NCBI GenBank assembly: GCA_028583405.1
Contig: CM053243.1
Span: forward strand, 34,189,420 to 34,253,419
Length of the DNA stretch: 64,000 bases
Direction of reading: 5' to 3'
Source: Pogonophryne albipinna
Lineage: Eukaryota > Chordata > Actinopteri > Perciformes > Artedidraconidae
Shown: positions 9,442 to 19,937 of the stretch, in pieces
Numbering within the stretch: position 1 is the stretch's first letter
Layout of the letters: every line of letters begins with the position of its first letter
The notes under the pieces: model-generated
What the model saw: only the letters and a program-made list of their open reading frames with translations
Databases searched by the model: none
What the model was told of the DNA's origin: nothing
Position numbers and translations under genes: made by a program

Positions 9442-11544
9442 ATGCGATATGATATCCGAAAAAAAATTCAGTTTAGGATGGCCTACACTACACTACCCAT
9501 AATCCCCAGCTATCGTTTGGGACTACAATCCCGTTGACAAACCCCGTGATTAATCTTCAAACTCTGGGATTGGATGTTGGAGTGGCAGTGCGCCAAGGTT
9601 ATGCCGAGCGTCAAGCTCTTTGAAATGGAACGAAACCACGGCAGACTATTCAAAACTGGATTTGAACGCCCCCCGAGAACTACACATGCTGGCTATTGTG
9701 TTTCGCAACATGTTCTCTATGGCACGTCTCTACTGGGAATTGTAGTTTTAAAGGACGTTTTCCCCAAAATTAGAAGTTGACAGTATTAAACTGTGTACAG
9801 CCATTGAGGTTTAGGCGATAGGAAACACATTGGTGTGTACAAATTTAAAACATGTAATTACTACATGGGTGAAAATCGCTTGTATCCATAATGGGCAGCA
9901 TTAATATATACCCACATGACAGCTCATTGTTACTTTGTAATTCTACTCCACTACAATTCAGAGGTTAACCTGGTATTTTTACTCCACTACATTTATTTTA
10001 GTTATTTTGCAGATTCTGATTAATGATGTGAAATATAAACAACCCTTAAAGCAGACTTTAGTTACACCTGAGTAAAATTCAGGGAAGGTGATTGTCAAGT
10101 GCCAACAATCAGGAGAGATATTTGATAGTTGGTGCTTGAGAAGACTAAACATTTATCTGCAGATCTCTATAAAGTATATGAATTACTCGTTATTCTCTAC
10201 TAATAGTTAATTAAAAAAAACTGTATATAATTGCTATGTTTGCACATCCCTTTCAAGATTTCAAGATTTTCTAAGGTTTATTGACATATAAACACAACTA
10301 GTGTAGTTATGCAATGAATGAAAAACTTGGGTCACAGGTTCCTCAACAGTGCATTACAAGACATCTATCAATATGTGTGTATACCTGCACCATTAAACTG
10401 TCAAATTCTGCACATTTCTTATACTATCTACATACATAAGAGTATAATTAATGCGTATAATATCAGTTAAAATAAGTGCTTCAACATAGTTAACATTGCA
10501 GGAAAGCAATATATTAGACGTTAAGTACTTTGTCAGGCTTAATATTTATCTGTAGATAGATACCCCCAAAGCTTTTTTCTTATTTGAAAGAAGACCTTAA
10601 CCTAAAGTATTCTTTAATGTGTTAATAAAGGTTAATTAGTTTGTCTGTTTTGCACATCCTCCAATTAATATCTTTGTACATCCGGCACTAAACTGTTTTA
10701 TTGTAGAGATCACTTACAGTATCTTCTTGATTTTTTATATTCTATATTTCTATCATTGACCTTCTACTTTCCCCCTATGAAAGTATGTACTCTTAATATT
10801 TTTTTCATCAAATAACATTATTCAACAAAAATAACATTATTCAACAAAAATAATTCAATGACGTGCTTTAACCACTAGGCGGTGCACACAAGGTACACAC
10901 AGCATACTAATAATAACTTTGTATTATTAGTGTAGGACACTTGTATAACATCTGAAGATGTGTAGTTTTATTCATGTTTTTACATAATTTTACAGGATAT
11001 TGCTATACTATTTCTCATGTTTTACTTCTACACATTAATATCTGATTTGTAAAACATCACAGACAGAAAGGCATATCCGTCATTTAATGGTAAGCTATTG
11101 AAATTGTGATTCCATAGATGTGTCTCCCATCACCCAAATCCCCTGACTATTCTTTCAACTCAGTATTTACATTCTTATATTCAAAGAAAATCAGTAATAT
11201 CTTTAAAAACTACAAGTCCTTTTCTATCAGCTGTGCACCGTTATGGTGTAAATATAACCTATCTACCAATTGGATCAAATATAAAAGTCAGCCGAATTAC
11301 TGTTGATACTGCAAGGAGACGTATTTTGTGAAAAGAAATGCAAGATGCAGTTCTTCCAGTTTGTCCAGAAGTCTTCTCATCAGGGCTCTATAAATAAAGA
11401 ACTACGGCAGATGTGTAATATTTAATGCAGCCGAACCGTGTATTACAATGCCGTTATGTGATGACTTCCAAAGAGAAAAGCAAGAACACTGGGAATAAAG
11501 TATTATTATATATTTTTTAAATGTTTTCGGATATCATATCGCAT
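9442..11544 (-). mobile_element. Family-Y-like segment bounded by 21-bp inverted repeat
   Basis: The sequence 9442-9462 and the reverse complement of 11524-11544 match over 21 bp (beginning ATGCGATATGATATCC). The enclosed 2.1 kb is mostly the reverse complement of parts of family Y: 11330-11510 matches 14250-14400, 11100-11300 matches 14460-14600 and 46990-47220, and 9560-9800 matches 15880-16140. It may be a separate insertion into the palindromic element, with these repeats as its termini, but no direct target duplication is evident. Confidence 0.5.
10251..10500 (-). mobile_element. LINE 3' end fragment
   Basis: Read on the minus strand this ends in CAATAAACCTTAGAAAATC followed by tandem AATCTTGA-like units, the short-tandem 3' tail style of teleost LINEs. 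It interrupts the family-Y-like segment. No coding sequence retained. The upstream boundary is approximate. Confidence 0.55.
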
Positions 11545-12064
11545 CAACATCATATCCCAACATGCATTGCGGCTAAAACATCCAATCAACGAGCTTCAAG
11601 CTGAGGATCTTGGGTAATCTGTTCAGTGGGTTTGTGGTGTGTATCGCTTGAAATGTCCCTTATAGGCCTACGTCTGTTTCCGGTGACTTTATTTACGGCT
11701 AAAAAGCCCAAGATTATAGAATTAAACGAATAAATAAAAACAAGGATAATTGTGTGTTATTGTTGAGTAAATAACAGTGTGTTATTTAGAAAATAATAAC
11801 AAACTAGAAGGAAAAAAAGATTTAAAAAAATACAGATTTCAGTATTTTGAGGCTCTAAGCCCCATTTCTTTTCCTCACAGATGGAAAAAAAAGTCCGACA
11901 TTATACGATTTAAAATAAAAACAAATAAATAAAAAGATAAAACACTGGCATGTAATTTACGTTAGAATAAATAGAATGGTTTTGAATAATAGGAGAGTAA
12001 AATCTACGTCACTTTACAGCCCCGCCCACTTTTGGGGAAACCAACGCTGTCATTTGAACGGCGA

Positions 12065-12190
12065 TCAAGCCTGAAGCCACAGAGATCTTCTGTTACTGTC
12101 CTTTCTTCTTAGAGGAAGTACAGAAACACGTAACTCTGGATTTGTTTTAATGTTTGAGGTGCAATAAACGACACAGCAGCTTTTTGGCAT
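12065..12190 (-). pseudogene. THAP-finger N-terminus (right arm)
   Basis: The minus-strand ATG at 12190 opens the same MPKSCCVVYCTSNIK sequence as the left arm. It extends four residues further (...RRSLWLQA) before a TGA. The W of SLWLQA is a conserved THAP position lacking in the left-arm frame. The C-terminal C-x2-H half is absent here too. It is a truncated domain, not a complete gene. Confidence 0.6.
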
Positions 12191-12540
12191 GTTAAAACTA
12201 TTATCTTCTGCCTCGCTCATGAGAGTAACAGCTGGCGAAATTACAGCCTCGCCTACTGATTTCAAATGTGTGCTCTAAAATGATATTTATAAATGACTAT
12301 TATCATTATTATAAGCAAGACAATAAATGGCAAAGATGTGTAGAAAATAAACGTATTTAAGATACGTTCATAATAAACGTAACGTGGGAGAAAATATGTT
12401 TCTAGAAGATATGTAGAAAATAAACGTATTTGAGATACGTTCAAAACGAACGTAACGTGGGAGAAAATACGTTTCTGACTAAACGTAATTGAGAATGCAG
12501 TTTAGTTCTGTGGGAACGTAATTTTTAGGAGACAGGGTTG
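12078..12540 (-). repeat. Right arm of palindromic element
   Basis: The 463-bp inverted counterpart of 8958-9420, ending in GGAGACAGGGTTG and followed directly by AGGGGAG. Confidence 0.85.
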
Positions 12541-12547
12541 AGGGGAG

Positions 12548-13170
12548 AGAAACTCCCTATGGGATGAACTTTGGGATTTTAGCCTTTGCAGACCATTTTT
12601 ATGTCAAAAAAACCCAAATAACACTTCATAAAATGGTAAACCCAAAAAAAGCACAATACGGCCCCTTTAAAGGAATACATAGACAACCAAATGGGCCCAA
12701 ACAACATCATGCATTACCACAACCAGCTGGAATTTAGTGTGGATCGGGAAGCAAGTGTTAAACGCCAGACACAAATGATCCCTCATTTATATAATGCAGA
12801 GCGTGGGACTGGTGCAATTCCAAAGCTGCGGTGAAACAATGTCTTTGCCTTTATTTTTATTGTATTACCTGCAATTATGCAAATAAAGGATTATTAGAAA
12901 CTCTGTGAAGGAACAGTGTTGAGTTTTGGTTAAAAAATAATAAATGTTGTGCACAACCTTATCGGCCACAAGAAAGCAGAGCTTAAAGAAAAATGCAGAA
13001 AATCCAATACCCAAAAGGCAGAGTGTTCAGTTCAGTGCATGGCCATCTGCCCACCCTGCTTCAAACTCTTGTTTTATGCTGAATTGCAGAATACAATTTA
13101 TCAGACTTAAGTTCTAGCTCTTGTAGAGAAAACTCCTCGAGTTCGAACCATGACAGGGAGTTTTAGTTAG

Positions 13171-13203
<33 letters not shown>

Positions 13204-13720
13204 CACAGGAGCATCCTCAATTTAGTTTTGACCTTCAGTCTAAGTCTAGCCTTGGGAGGACATTGTTCATCTCTAATAAGTAATGTATAATATTTCATCC
13301 TCTTCAAGGTGCCTGTTAAACAAAATGTTCAGCTCACTTTTGCATTTTTAATAAACAATCTTCTTTAAACTTCTCCCCATTTCTGACTTTGTGCAAACAT
13401 GGGCTGTTTTTTTCAGAGAAAACCAGCTTATTAATCTTTCCGAAGAAAGTTTTCCCTTCCACACTCTACGTTCCCGTCCTCCTACGTAAATGTCAACATC
13501 CACAGCCTGTATTTCTGCTCAGGGAATGAAGAACAGAGCAAGGGTGTGCAACTATGAAAATACATGTGCAGTATTTGCTATCTGTAAATGATGCACATAT
13601 TGTTACTTTGATTATAGATTGCTATTTTAAGTGTTTCATTTGTCACACTCTTATTCTTTGTTTTTGGTTTTAGAGGCTGACCTTGAAAATATATTAATTA
13701 ATACTTTGTTTGCCTTTTGT
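12548..13720. other. Unassigned sequence
   Basis: The first ~120 bp (GAAACTCCCTATGGGATG ... CGGCCCCTTTAA) resembles the end of a common TTAA-flanked fish MITE, suggesting the palindromic element may have inserted into one; the other end was not found. The rest has no gene, apart from a GT microsatellite. Confidence 0.4.
13173..13202 (+). repeat. (GT)15 microsatellite
   Basis: An uninterrupted GT dinucleotide tract; no other function suggested. Confidence 0.95.
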
Positions 13721-14649
13721 GAGTTTCCCGACAAGTCCTCCAACTCATACGACCAAATGGGCCGATTGTTCAGGCCCTTATTACGACCAAATAGGTCGTT
13801 TGTTCAAGCGCTTAATACGTCCTATAATTACGTTTTAAAGTTTTCGCCCTCTAGTGCTCCCGTTGAATGCAAACGTTACAGATGGTCGTTTATTCACAAA
13901 TAACCCTCTCTGTAAAATCCTAAATTGTAGGATAGTTTGGCCATTAAAATGCTTTTTGATTAGATTTCTAGCGAGAAGTGTATTGTACTTTTAGAATCCG
14001 CGTCCAGTCGATATGTAGGATCTATAGTTTGATAGATATTACGAAGATGATTTGAGGTATGCGGCAGCCTCCATGTAAAGTTACGGGTTGAAAACAGTAT
14101 TTCCGGTCTCGACGTTTTCATAAGAAAACCAATGATCAAATGATTTAACAGTGATATCTGCAGTACTCATCAACGACATTTATTGGTTTAAATTGTGTAC
14201 AATGCTTTTGTGTAAAAAATTGTTTTAAATAAAATAATACTTTATTCTGAGTGTTCTTGCTTTTCTCTTTGGAAGTCATCACATAACGGCATTGTAATAC
14301 ACGGTTCGGCTGCATTAAATATTACATATCTGCCGTAGATATTTATTTATAGAGCCCTGATCAGAAGACCTTTTGACGAACTGTAAGAAATGCAGCCAAA
14401 ACTGAATACGTGACGTGGATCATAAATATATTAGCAATTAAACAACATCTTCCATTTCTTTTCACACAATACGTCTCCTTGCAGTATCAACACTAATTCG
14501 GCTGACTTTTATATTTGATCCAATTGGTAGATAGGTTATATTTACACCATAACGGTGCACAGCTGATAGAAAGGGATTTTTGTGTAATTTTTAAAGATAT
14601 TATTTACTGAACTACCTTTCCAACTCCTCATGCAGTTGACTGTTACAGG

Positions 14650-14968
14650 CAGAGGTCACGTTAACCGAATATTTCTGTCTATGACAGATTTTTTTTAACA
14701 ATGACGGAAAAATATGAAAGCAGTCCGTCATTTTGACAGATTAGAACAAACTCGGAACAGCGCCAAAGTTTCCCCGCAGCGAGGCTCCGGTGTTATGCCG
14801 TGTTATGCATGCCCTCCAAAAAGGCACCCCCCGTTGACAGTTCACGAGCATGCTCTCCCCCCCCTCAGAGTTGTGTAAAGGCCGACGAGTAATTCTGGAT
14901 TTTGACGGACATTTTACGATCCTGTCCATCAAAATGACGGGCAGCGAAAAAGTCTAGCACAACCTCTG
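14650..14968. mobile_element. hAT MITE with empty-site proof
   Basis: A 319-bp element beginning CAGAGGT and ending ACCTCTG, flanked by GTTACAGG (14642-14649 and 14969-14976). The sister family-Y copy at 47474-47481 has a single GTTACAGG with both flanks joined, i.e. the uninserted site. The interior is non-coding with TGACGG/CCGTCA-type repeats. Confidence 0.9.
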
Positions 14969-16146
14969 GTTACAGGTCTATACAGGTTCATGTTACAATG
15001 CATAAGCTTCAAATCAAGAGACTGAAACTGTATTTTCCTTTAACGTTCTGTTTTCATTTCACAATAAAGTTAATAGTCCTATTATGTTTGCTATTATTAT
15101 GTTTTATTAACTACTACACCACTGGTTTTTTAACCCGCACCGCCTAGTGGTTAAAGCACGTTATTGAATTTTGTTGTTGAATACGATTTATTACCCTACA
15201 TACACAATTGGGGGAAAGTAGAAGGCATGATAGAAATATAGAATAGAAAATATCAAGAAGATACTGTAGTGATCTCTACAATAAAACAGTGCAGGACGTC
15301 CAAAGATATTAACAGGACGATGTGCAAAACAGACAAACTAATAAGGCTTTATTTAGACATTAAAGAATACTTTAAGTTAAGGTCTTCTTTTGAATAAGAA
15401 AAAAACGTTGGGGTTATCCACAGATAAATATGAAGTCTGACAAAGTACTTAACGTCCAATATATTGCATAGTTTATTTTGGCACTTGACAATCACCTTCC
15501 CTGAATTTGACTCAGGTGTAACTAAAGTCTGATTTAAGGGTTGTTTATATTTCACATCATTAATCAGAATCTGCAAAGTAACAAAAATAAATGGAGTGGA
15601 GAAAAAATACCAGGTTAACCTCTGAATTGTAGTGGAGTAGAACAAAGTAGTATGCTGCTGTAACAAAAACATTTCCCAACTTGGGATCAATAAACTATAT
15701 CTTATCTTATTTTAAGATGATCGATGGCTACTGCCATATTTGCAAAATGTGCCTCTAAACCTTGACAAGTGCATGTTTCAGGCTTATCAATGAACAACAG
15801 GAGGGGTCACAGACATAAGACCAGCTGTTAAATAAAGCTCTTCTGACCTTAGGTGTCATGTGGGTATATTAATTCACCCATTTATTAATTATATGTTTTA
15901 AATTTGATAACACCACTGCTGTACACAGTTTAATACTGGTAACTTCTAATTGTGGGAAATACGAAAACGTCTTATAAAGAGACGTGCCATAGAACATGTT
16001 GCGAAACACACAATAGCCAGCATGTGTAGTTCTGGGGGGGGGGGAGCTGGACCCGTACAATTCCATTTTTGGAAAGTCTGCCGTGGTTCCATTCCATTTC
16101 ATAGAGCTGTTTGACGCTCAGCGTAACCTTGTCGCACTGCCACTCC

Positions 16147-16821
16147 GGCCCAATCCCAAATCACCCCCTCGACCCTACCCCTCCGTGACGGAGTGAACTC
16201 CGTCTGTAGCCACACTCGCAGCTGAATGAAGTTCCCTCCATTAAGGGTTAAGGGTATAAATACAGCGGCAAGCTTTGGGACAAACTCCCCTCTCTCCGGC
16301 AGAAACAGGAAATGCCGTAACTGTATGTAACAACGGTTTCAAATCAGCATCTCTTTGACAAAAAATGTAAATTAATAACTCAAATAAAACTCCAAACATC
16401 TTTAATTTTTGTTTTAAACCTAATGTTTATAAGCTTCTTAGTTTTTGCAATAGTCTGTAAATATACACAACTTTATAATAAAATGCACACATTTACCTTT
16501 TTCTAGACTAAACACAGGTATGATCCTAAGTTAAAAACATATGAGGTTATCATGAGGTTGTTAACATCGCAGTTTATCAGTGGATGTTCGCTGGAACTAC
16601 TTGCTAACAGCTTGTTACCTGACGGACACACACAGCGTTGAGACGGGTCAGGTAGAGACCGGTCTCAAGTCAGCACCGATGCAGACTCGCTGTTTGAGGG
16701 CTTGATAGCCCACTCCCCCTCCACACCGCTACACACTCGTTGGTTTGGAACAGCACTTAATATGGTGGACCCTCCGTGCGAACGGAGGGGGAGTGTGTAG
16801 GGGGTGATTTGGGATTGGGCC
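16147..16821. mobile_element. MITE, GGCCCAATCCCAAATCACCC ends
   Basis: The 675-bp element has perfect ~21-bp inverted ends (GGCCCAATCCCAAATCACCC at left). TCC precedes and follows it, a possible 3-bp target duplication. Subterminal GGAGGGG/CCCCTCC blocks repeat inverted. It has no coding frame. The superfamily cannot be fixed from a 3-bp duplication. Confidence 0.75.
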
Positions 16822-17036
16822 TCCATATCACTGTGTAATCATTTGACAGTGAGGGGAATATATCCGGTTTTATTATGAAAACTTCGAGACCGGAAAAACT
16901 ATAGGTTACTTACGTAACCCCAGTTCTCAGAGTAACATGAAGTGAGATGTCTCACTATGGGATGCGCCTCAACGCGTATGCAAACAGAAGCATCAATCTC
17001 ATTACGCCAATCCTGATTAGCTGGTGATCTTGACGT

Positions 17037-17264
17037 CTACGTCAGGCTAGCCGTCTTTCCCTCAAAGCCCACATGGCATGCAGCAATAGCAGCCAGGTAC
17101 ACTTTGATCGTGGAGAAAGCTCTGTGTTTATCAATTAAGTCCTGTAGAAATGATAAAATCACCCCGACAGGACATTGAAAAGAGATGTGTCCTTTTTGAA
17201 GGCACCACTCCTCAAACACCCTCCACTTAGTCATATAGAGACCTGGTGGAGGAAGCTCTTGCAC
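17037..17264 (-). pseudogene. DIRS tyrosine recombinase, N-terminal fragment
   Basis: 75 codons reading MQELPPPGLYMTKWRVFEEW ... HVGFEGKTAS, then a stop. The same sequence starts the recombinase at 45435-46428. After GKTAS the coding DNA is joined directly to the element's terminal region (CTGACGTAGACGTCAAGATC). About 255 residues are gone, including all catalytic residues (R, H-x-x-R, Y). Two C's at the junction are shared by both partners, so a microhomology-type deletion is possible. Confidence 0.85.
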
Positions 17265-17306
17265 TCTGAATAGTGTTTATCACCTTCTGAGGGAGCCCCA
17301 CTGTAT

Positions 17307-18566
17307 TCAGATTGTACCACTCACGGGCCAGGCCCATAGTGCCAAGCGCTCTGGGTGTGGGTGAAAGATCGCCCCCCCCGCCTGAGACAGTATGTCACTG
17401 CGTAGTGGGAGCTGCCACGGCTGTACGCACAGCAGCTGATATATCTCCGCCAGCCAGTACATTGCAGGCCAGTGCAGAGCTATCAGGATCAGTGTGTGGC
17501 GTTGTTCTCTCACTCTGGCCAGAGTTGGGGGTATCAGAGCCAGGGGTGGGAACGAGTACAGAAGGACCGGAGGCCAAACGTGCACGAGCGCGTCCACGCC
17601 TAACGGTGCGTTTAAATCGCTCATTGAAAAGAACAGCTGACATTGAGCATTTTCTTTTGATGCGAACAGATCTACCGCGGCTCGGCCGTAACTCACCCAC
17701 AGCTGACTCACAATTATTGGATGTAGAGTCCAGTCTGCATATAGTGGTGCACCTCTGGACAGCAGATCTGCCCCGAGGTTCATCACTCCTGGTACGTGCG
17801 TCGCTCTCAGAGAGAGGAGACGTCCGCAGCTCCATAAGATCAGTTTGCGTGTCAGCATGTGTAACTGGAGAGAACGCAAACCCCCTTGGCGGTTTATATA
17901 CGATATTGTGGTCGTGTTGTCTGTCCTCACGAGGACAGACAACACGACATGATGTCCTCTGAGAAAAGTCAGAAAGCGTTTCAGGGTGAGGATCACCACT
18001 AAAAGCTCAAGATAATTTATGTGTGACCGTTGGAGGTCTCTGCTCCAGAGATCCCTCACAGGTCGACCTTCGTATATACCCCCCCAGCCCGTCAGACATG
18101 CGTCTGTGGTGACCACCTTCCGCGATAGGACAGCACCCATAGGCACGCCCCGTACTAGAAAAGTCGGGTGTAGCCAGTGGCGCAGTGCAATTACGCATTT
18201 CATAGTGACCATCACTCTCCGCGCGCCATGACGCGCGGGGTCCAATCTGAGGGCAGCTACCCAGCGCTGAAACTCCCTCATGTGTAAGCGTCCCAGTCGT
18301 ACCACCAGAATGGCTGACGCCATGAGCCCCAGCAACCGCAGACATGATCTGAAGAGAACATATTTGCGTGGCTGGAAATGAGCGAGGCAAGCCCTGAAGG
18401 CTTTCACTCTCTCTGCTGACAAGCGGGCTGTAAAGGGCACCGAATTCAGGCGTAGGCCCAGGAAGAGTACAGTCTGGGCTGGGGACAACATGCTCTTTTC
18501 TGTGTTTATTACGAAACCCAGGTCGAGCAGGTGTTTTACGAGGACATTCGTCTGCGTAATAGCCAC
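17307..18566 (-). pseudogene. DIRS reverse transcriptase (C-terminal part) and RNase H
   Basis: A 419-codon open frame. Residues 1-110 (NTEKSMLSPAQTVLFLGLRL, CLRLLGLMASA) form the end of the DIRS reverse transcriptase. Residues 150-275 form the RNase H domain, with all four acidic positions visible: D155 (TTDACLTGWGG), E187 (NYLELLVV), D216 (VRTDNTTT) and D267 (GADLLSRG). The first codons follow a deletion that removed the YxDD polymerase active site and shifted the frame relative to 18536-19008. RNase H could be folded and active if expressed, but the polymerase cannot. It would normally degrade the RNA strand during DIRS cDNA synthesis. Confidence 0.85.
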
Positions 18567-19008
18567 ACTCGCGGGCTGAGAGACAGACCGAAGGGAAGTA
18601 CTCTGTACTTGTAACAGACACCCTGAAAGGCGAACCTCAGATATTTCCTGTGTGGGTAATATACTGGGATGTGGAAATACGCATCTTTCAGGTCGACTGA
18701 TGTGAACCAGTCGTTTTGGCGCACGAGACGCAACAGAGATGTGTGAGTGAGCATTCTGAATTTGTATCTTTTGAGATATTTGTTCAGAGCTCTCAAATCT
18801 AGTATAGGCCGAATTCCGTTCCCTCCCCGTTTGGGAACGAGGAAATACTTGGAATAAAATCCGCTCTGACTCTGTTCGGCGGGTATTATCGATATAGCCT
18901 TCTTTTCTAGTAGCGAGGAAATATCTTGCTCCAGAATATGGGCCGACTCTCCCCGGGCCTGTGAATACAGAATGCCCGAGAAGTGAGGGGGGGTGACAGC
19001 GAATTAGG
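18536..19008 (-). pseudogene. DIRS reverse transcriptase, fingers/palm fragment
   Basis: Open without a stop from the nested-insertion junction at 19008. It reads FAVTPPHFSGILYSQARGES, GFYSKYFLVPKRGGNGIRPI, LDLRALNKYLKRYKFRML, then VDLKDAYFHIPV (motif A aspartate) and YRVLPFGLSLSPR (motif B). The expected next segment with YLDD is missing: SLSPR is followed directly by sequence that in another frame encodes AITQTNVLVKHLLDLGF. It lacks an ATG because the start is separated from it by the inserted transposon. Confidence 0.85.
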
Positions 19009-19504
19009 GTGCATCAAAAAACACAATTCTTGAATTTTGATATGGCTGGGTGCTAAAAGTGTTCCAATATATGTAGAAACAACACATGCAAAATATTTTT
19101 CCAATACATGATGATTTAGGGGTGCCACCGCACATCTGTTTTTGTTGGATAAAGTGGTAAACAGTGCTCAATGGGCGCCATGGAGATCTGAGGTAAACAA
19201 GACTGCAGTTCAAGAAAACTGAGGTGATCTTTCTGTTTTTGTGTTGGGTATGTATTATTACATATTACTGTCATATCTGTAGTTGTATCTTTGTATACTT
19301 AAGTCATATTTATACAGGTATGTGGTGCTCATTACATCTAGCTAACGTTAGCTAGCAATAGTTTGCTAACCACAGTTAGCTATCTATGTTAGCTAAGCTA
19401 TTAAGCTTAACATCAACAGTAGCAGCTATTCTAGAGTGGACAATGTCATATTCAGAGTATTGATGTCTCATGTTTATTGAGAGTAGCATTGTAGTTGTTA
19501 CAGT

Positions 19505-19880
19505 AAATTAACATTTTAAATATAAGTATATTTGCAAGCACAGCTAGCTACTCTGTTAGTAACGGTAAGTTATGTTGAAGTTAGACTATGTACAGCTAAA
19601 ATTTGAGGCTTATGCAAGCATGGTTTATCATAATTGAGTGATATTAAGTATGCCAAGATATGATTTTAAACTCTATCCTTGTCCTTGTATTAAATTAACA
19701 TTTTAAACATAGATATATTTGCAAGCACAGCTAGCTACTCTGGTAGTGATGTAAGAGTAAGTTATCATTGTAATGATAAAGTTGGACGATGTACAGCTAA
19801 AATACAGCATGGTTTATCATAATTGAGTGATATTAAGTATGCTAAGATATGATTTTAAACACTATCCTTGAGCTTGTGTC
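19505..19880 (+). repeat. Tandem duplication, ~188-bp unit
   Basis: Two successive units share TTAACATTTTAAA, TTTGCAAGCACAGCTAGCTA and CATGGTTTATCATAATTGAG at offsets of 187-189 bp. It lies in the putative 5' intron or leader of the transposon. Confidence 0.8.
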
Positions 19881-19937
19881 CTTTTCATTCCCAGGCACTG
19901 CACAACACAACCCACCCCAGGATCCAGCTCTCCTAAG

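Larger units (their letters stand above)
8958..12540. mobile_element. Palindromic element with THAP-bearing arms
   Basis: Two 463-bp arms (8958-9420 and 12078-12540) are inverted copies of each other, starting CAACCCTGTCTCC and ending GGAGACAGGGTTG. The pair is flanked by perfect 7-bp direct repeats AGGGGAG (8951-8957 and 12541-12547). Each arm encodes the N-terminus of a THAP finger. The middle (about 9421-12077) contains sequence related to the family-Y repeat, in reverse order relative to the copy at 13729. The superfamily is unclear: THAP fingers occur in several DNA transposon groups and host genes. The second arm could come from duplication and inversion, or the arms could be very long terminal inverted repeats. 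Confidence 0.8.

Noticed and set aside
17312..17962. 216-codon plus-strand frame
   Set aside because: It lies antisense to DIRS RNase H coding; the minus strand carries the recognisable protein.
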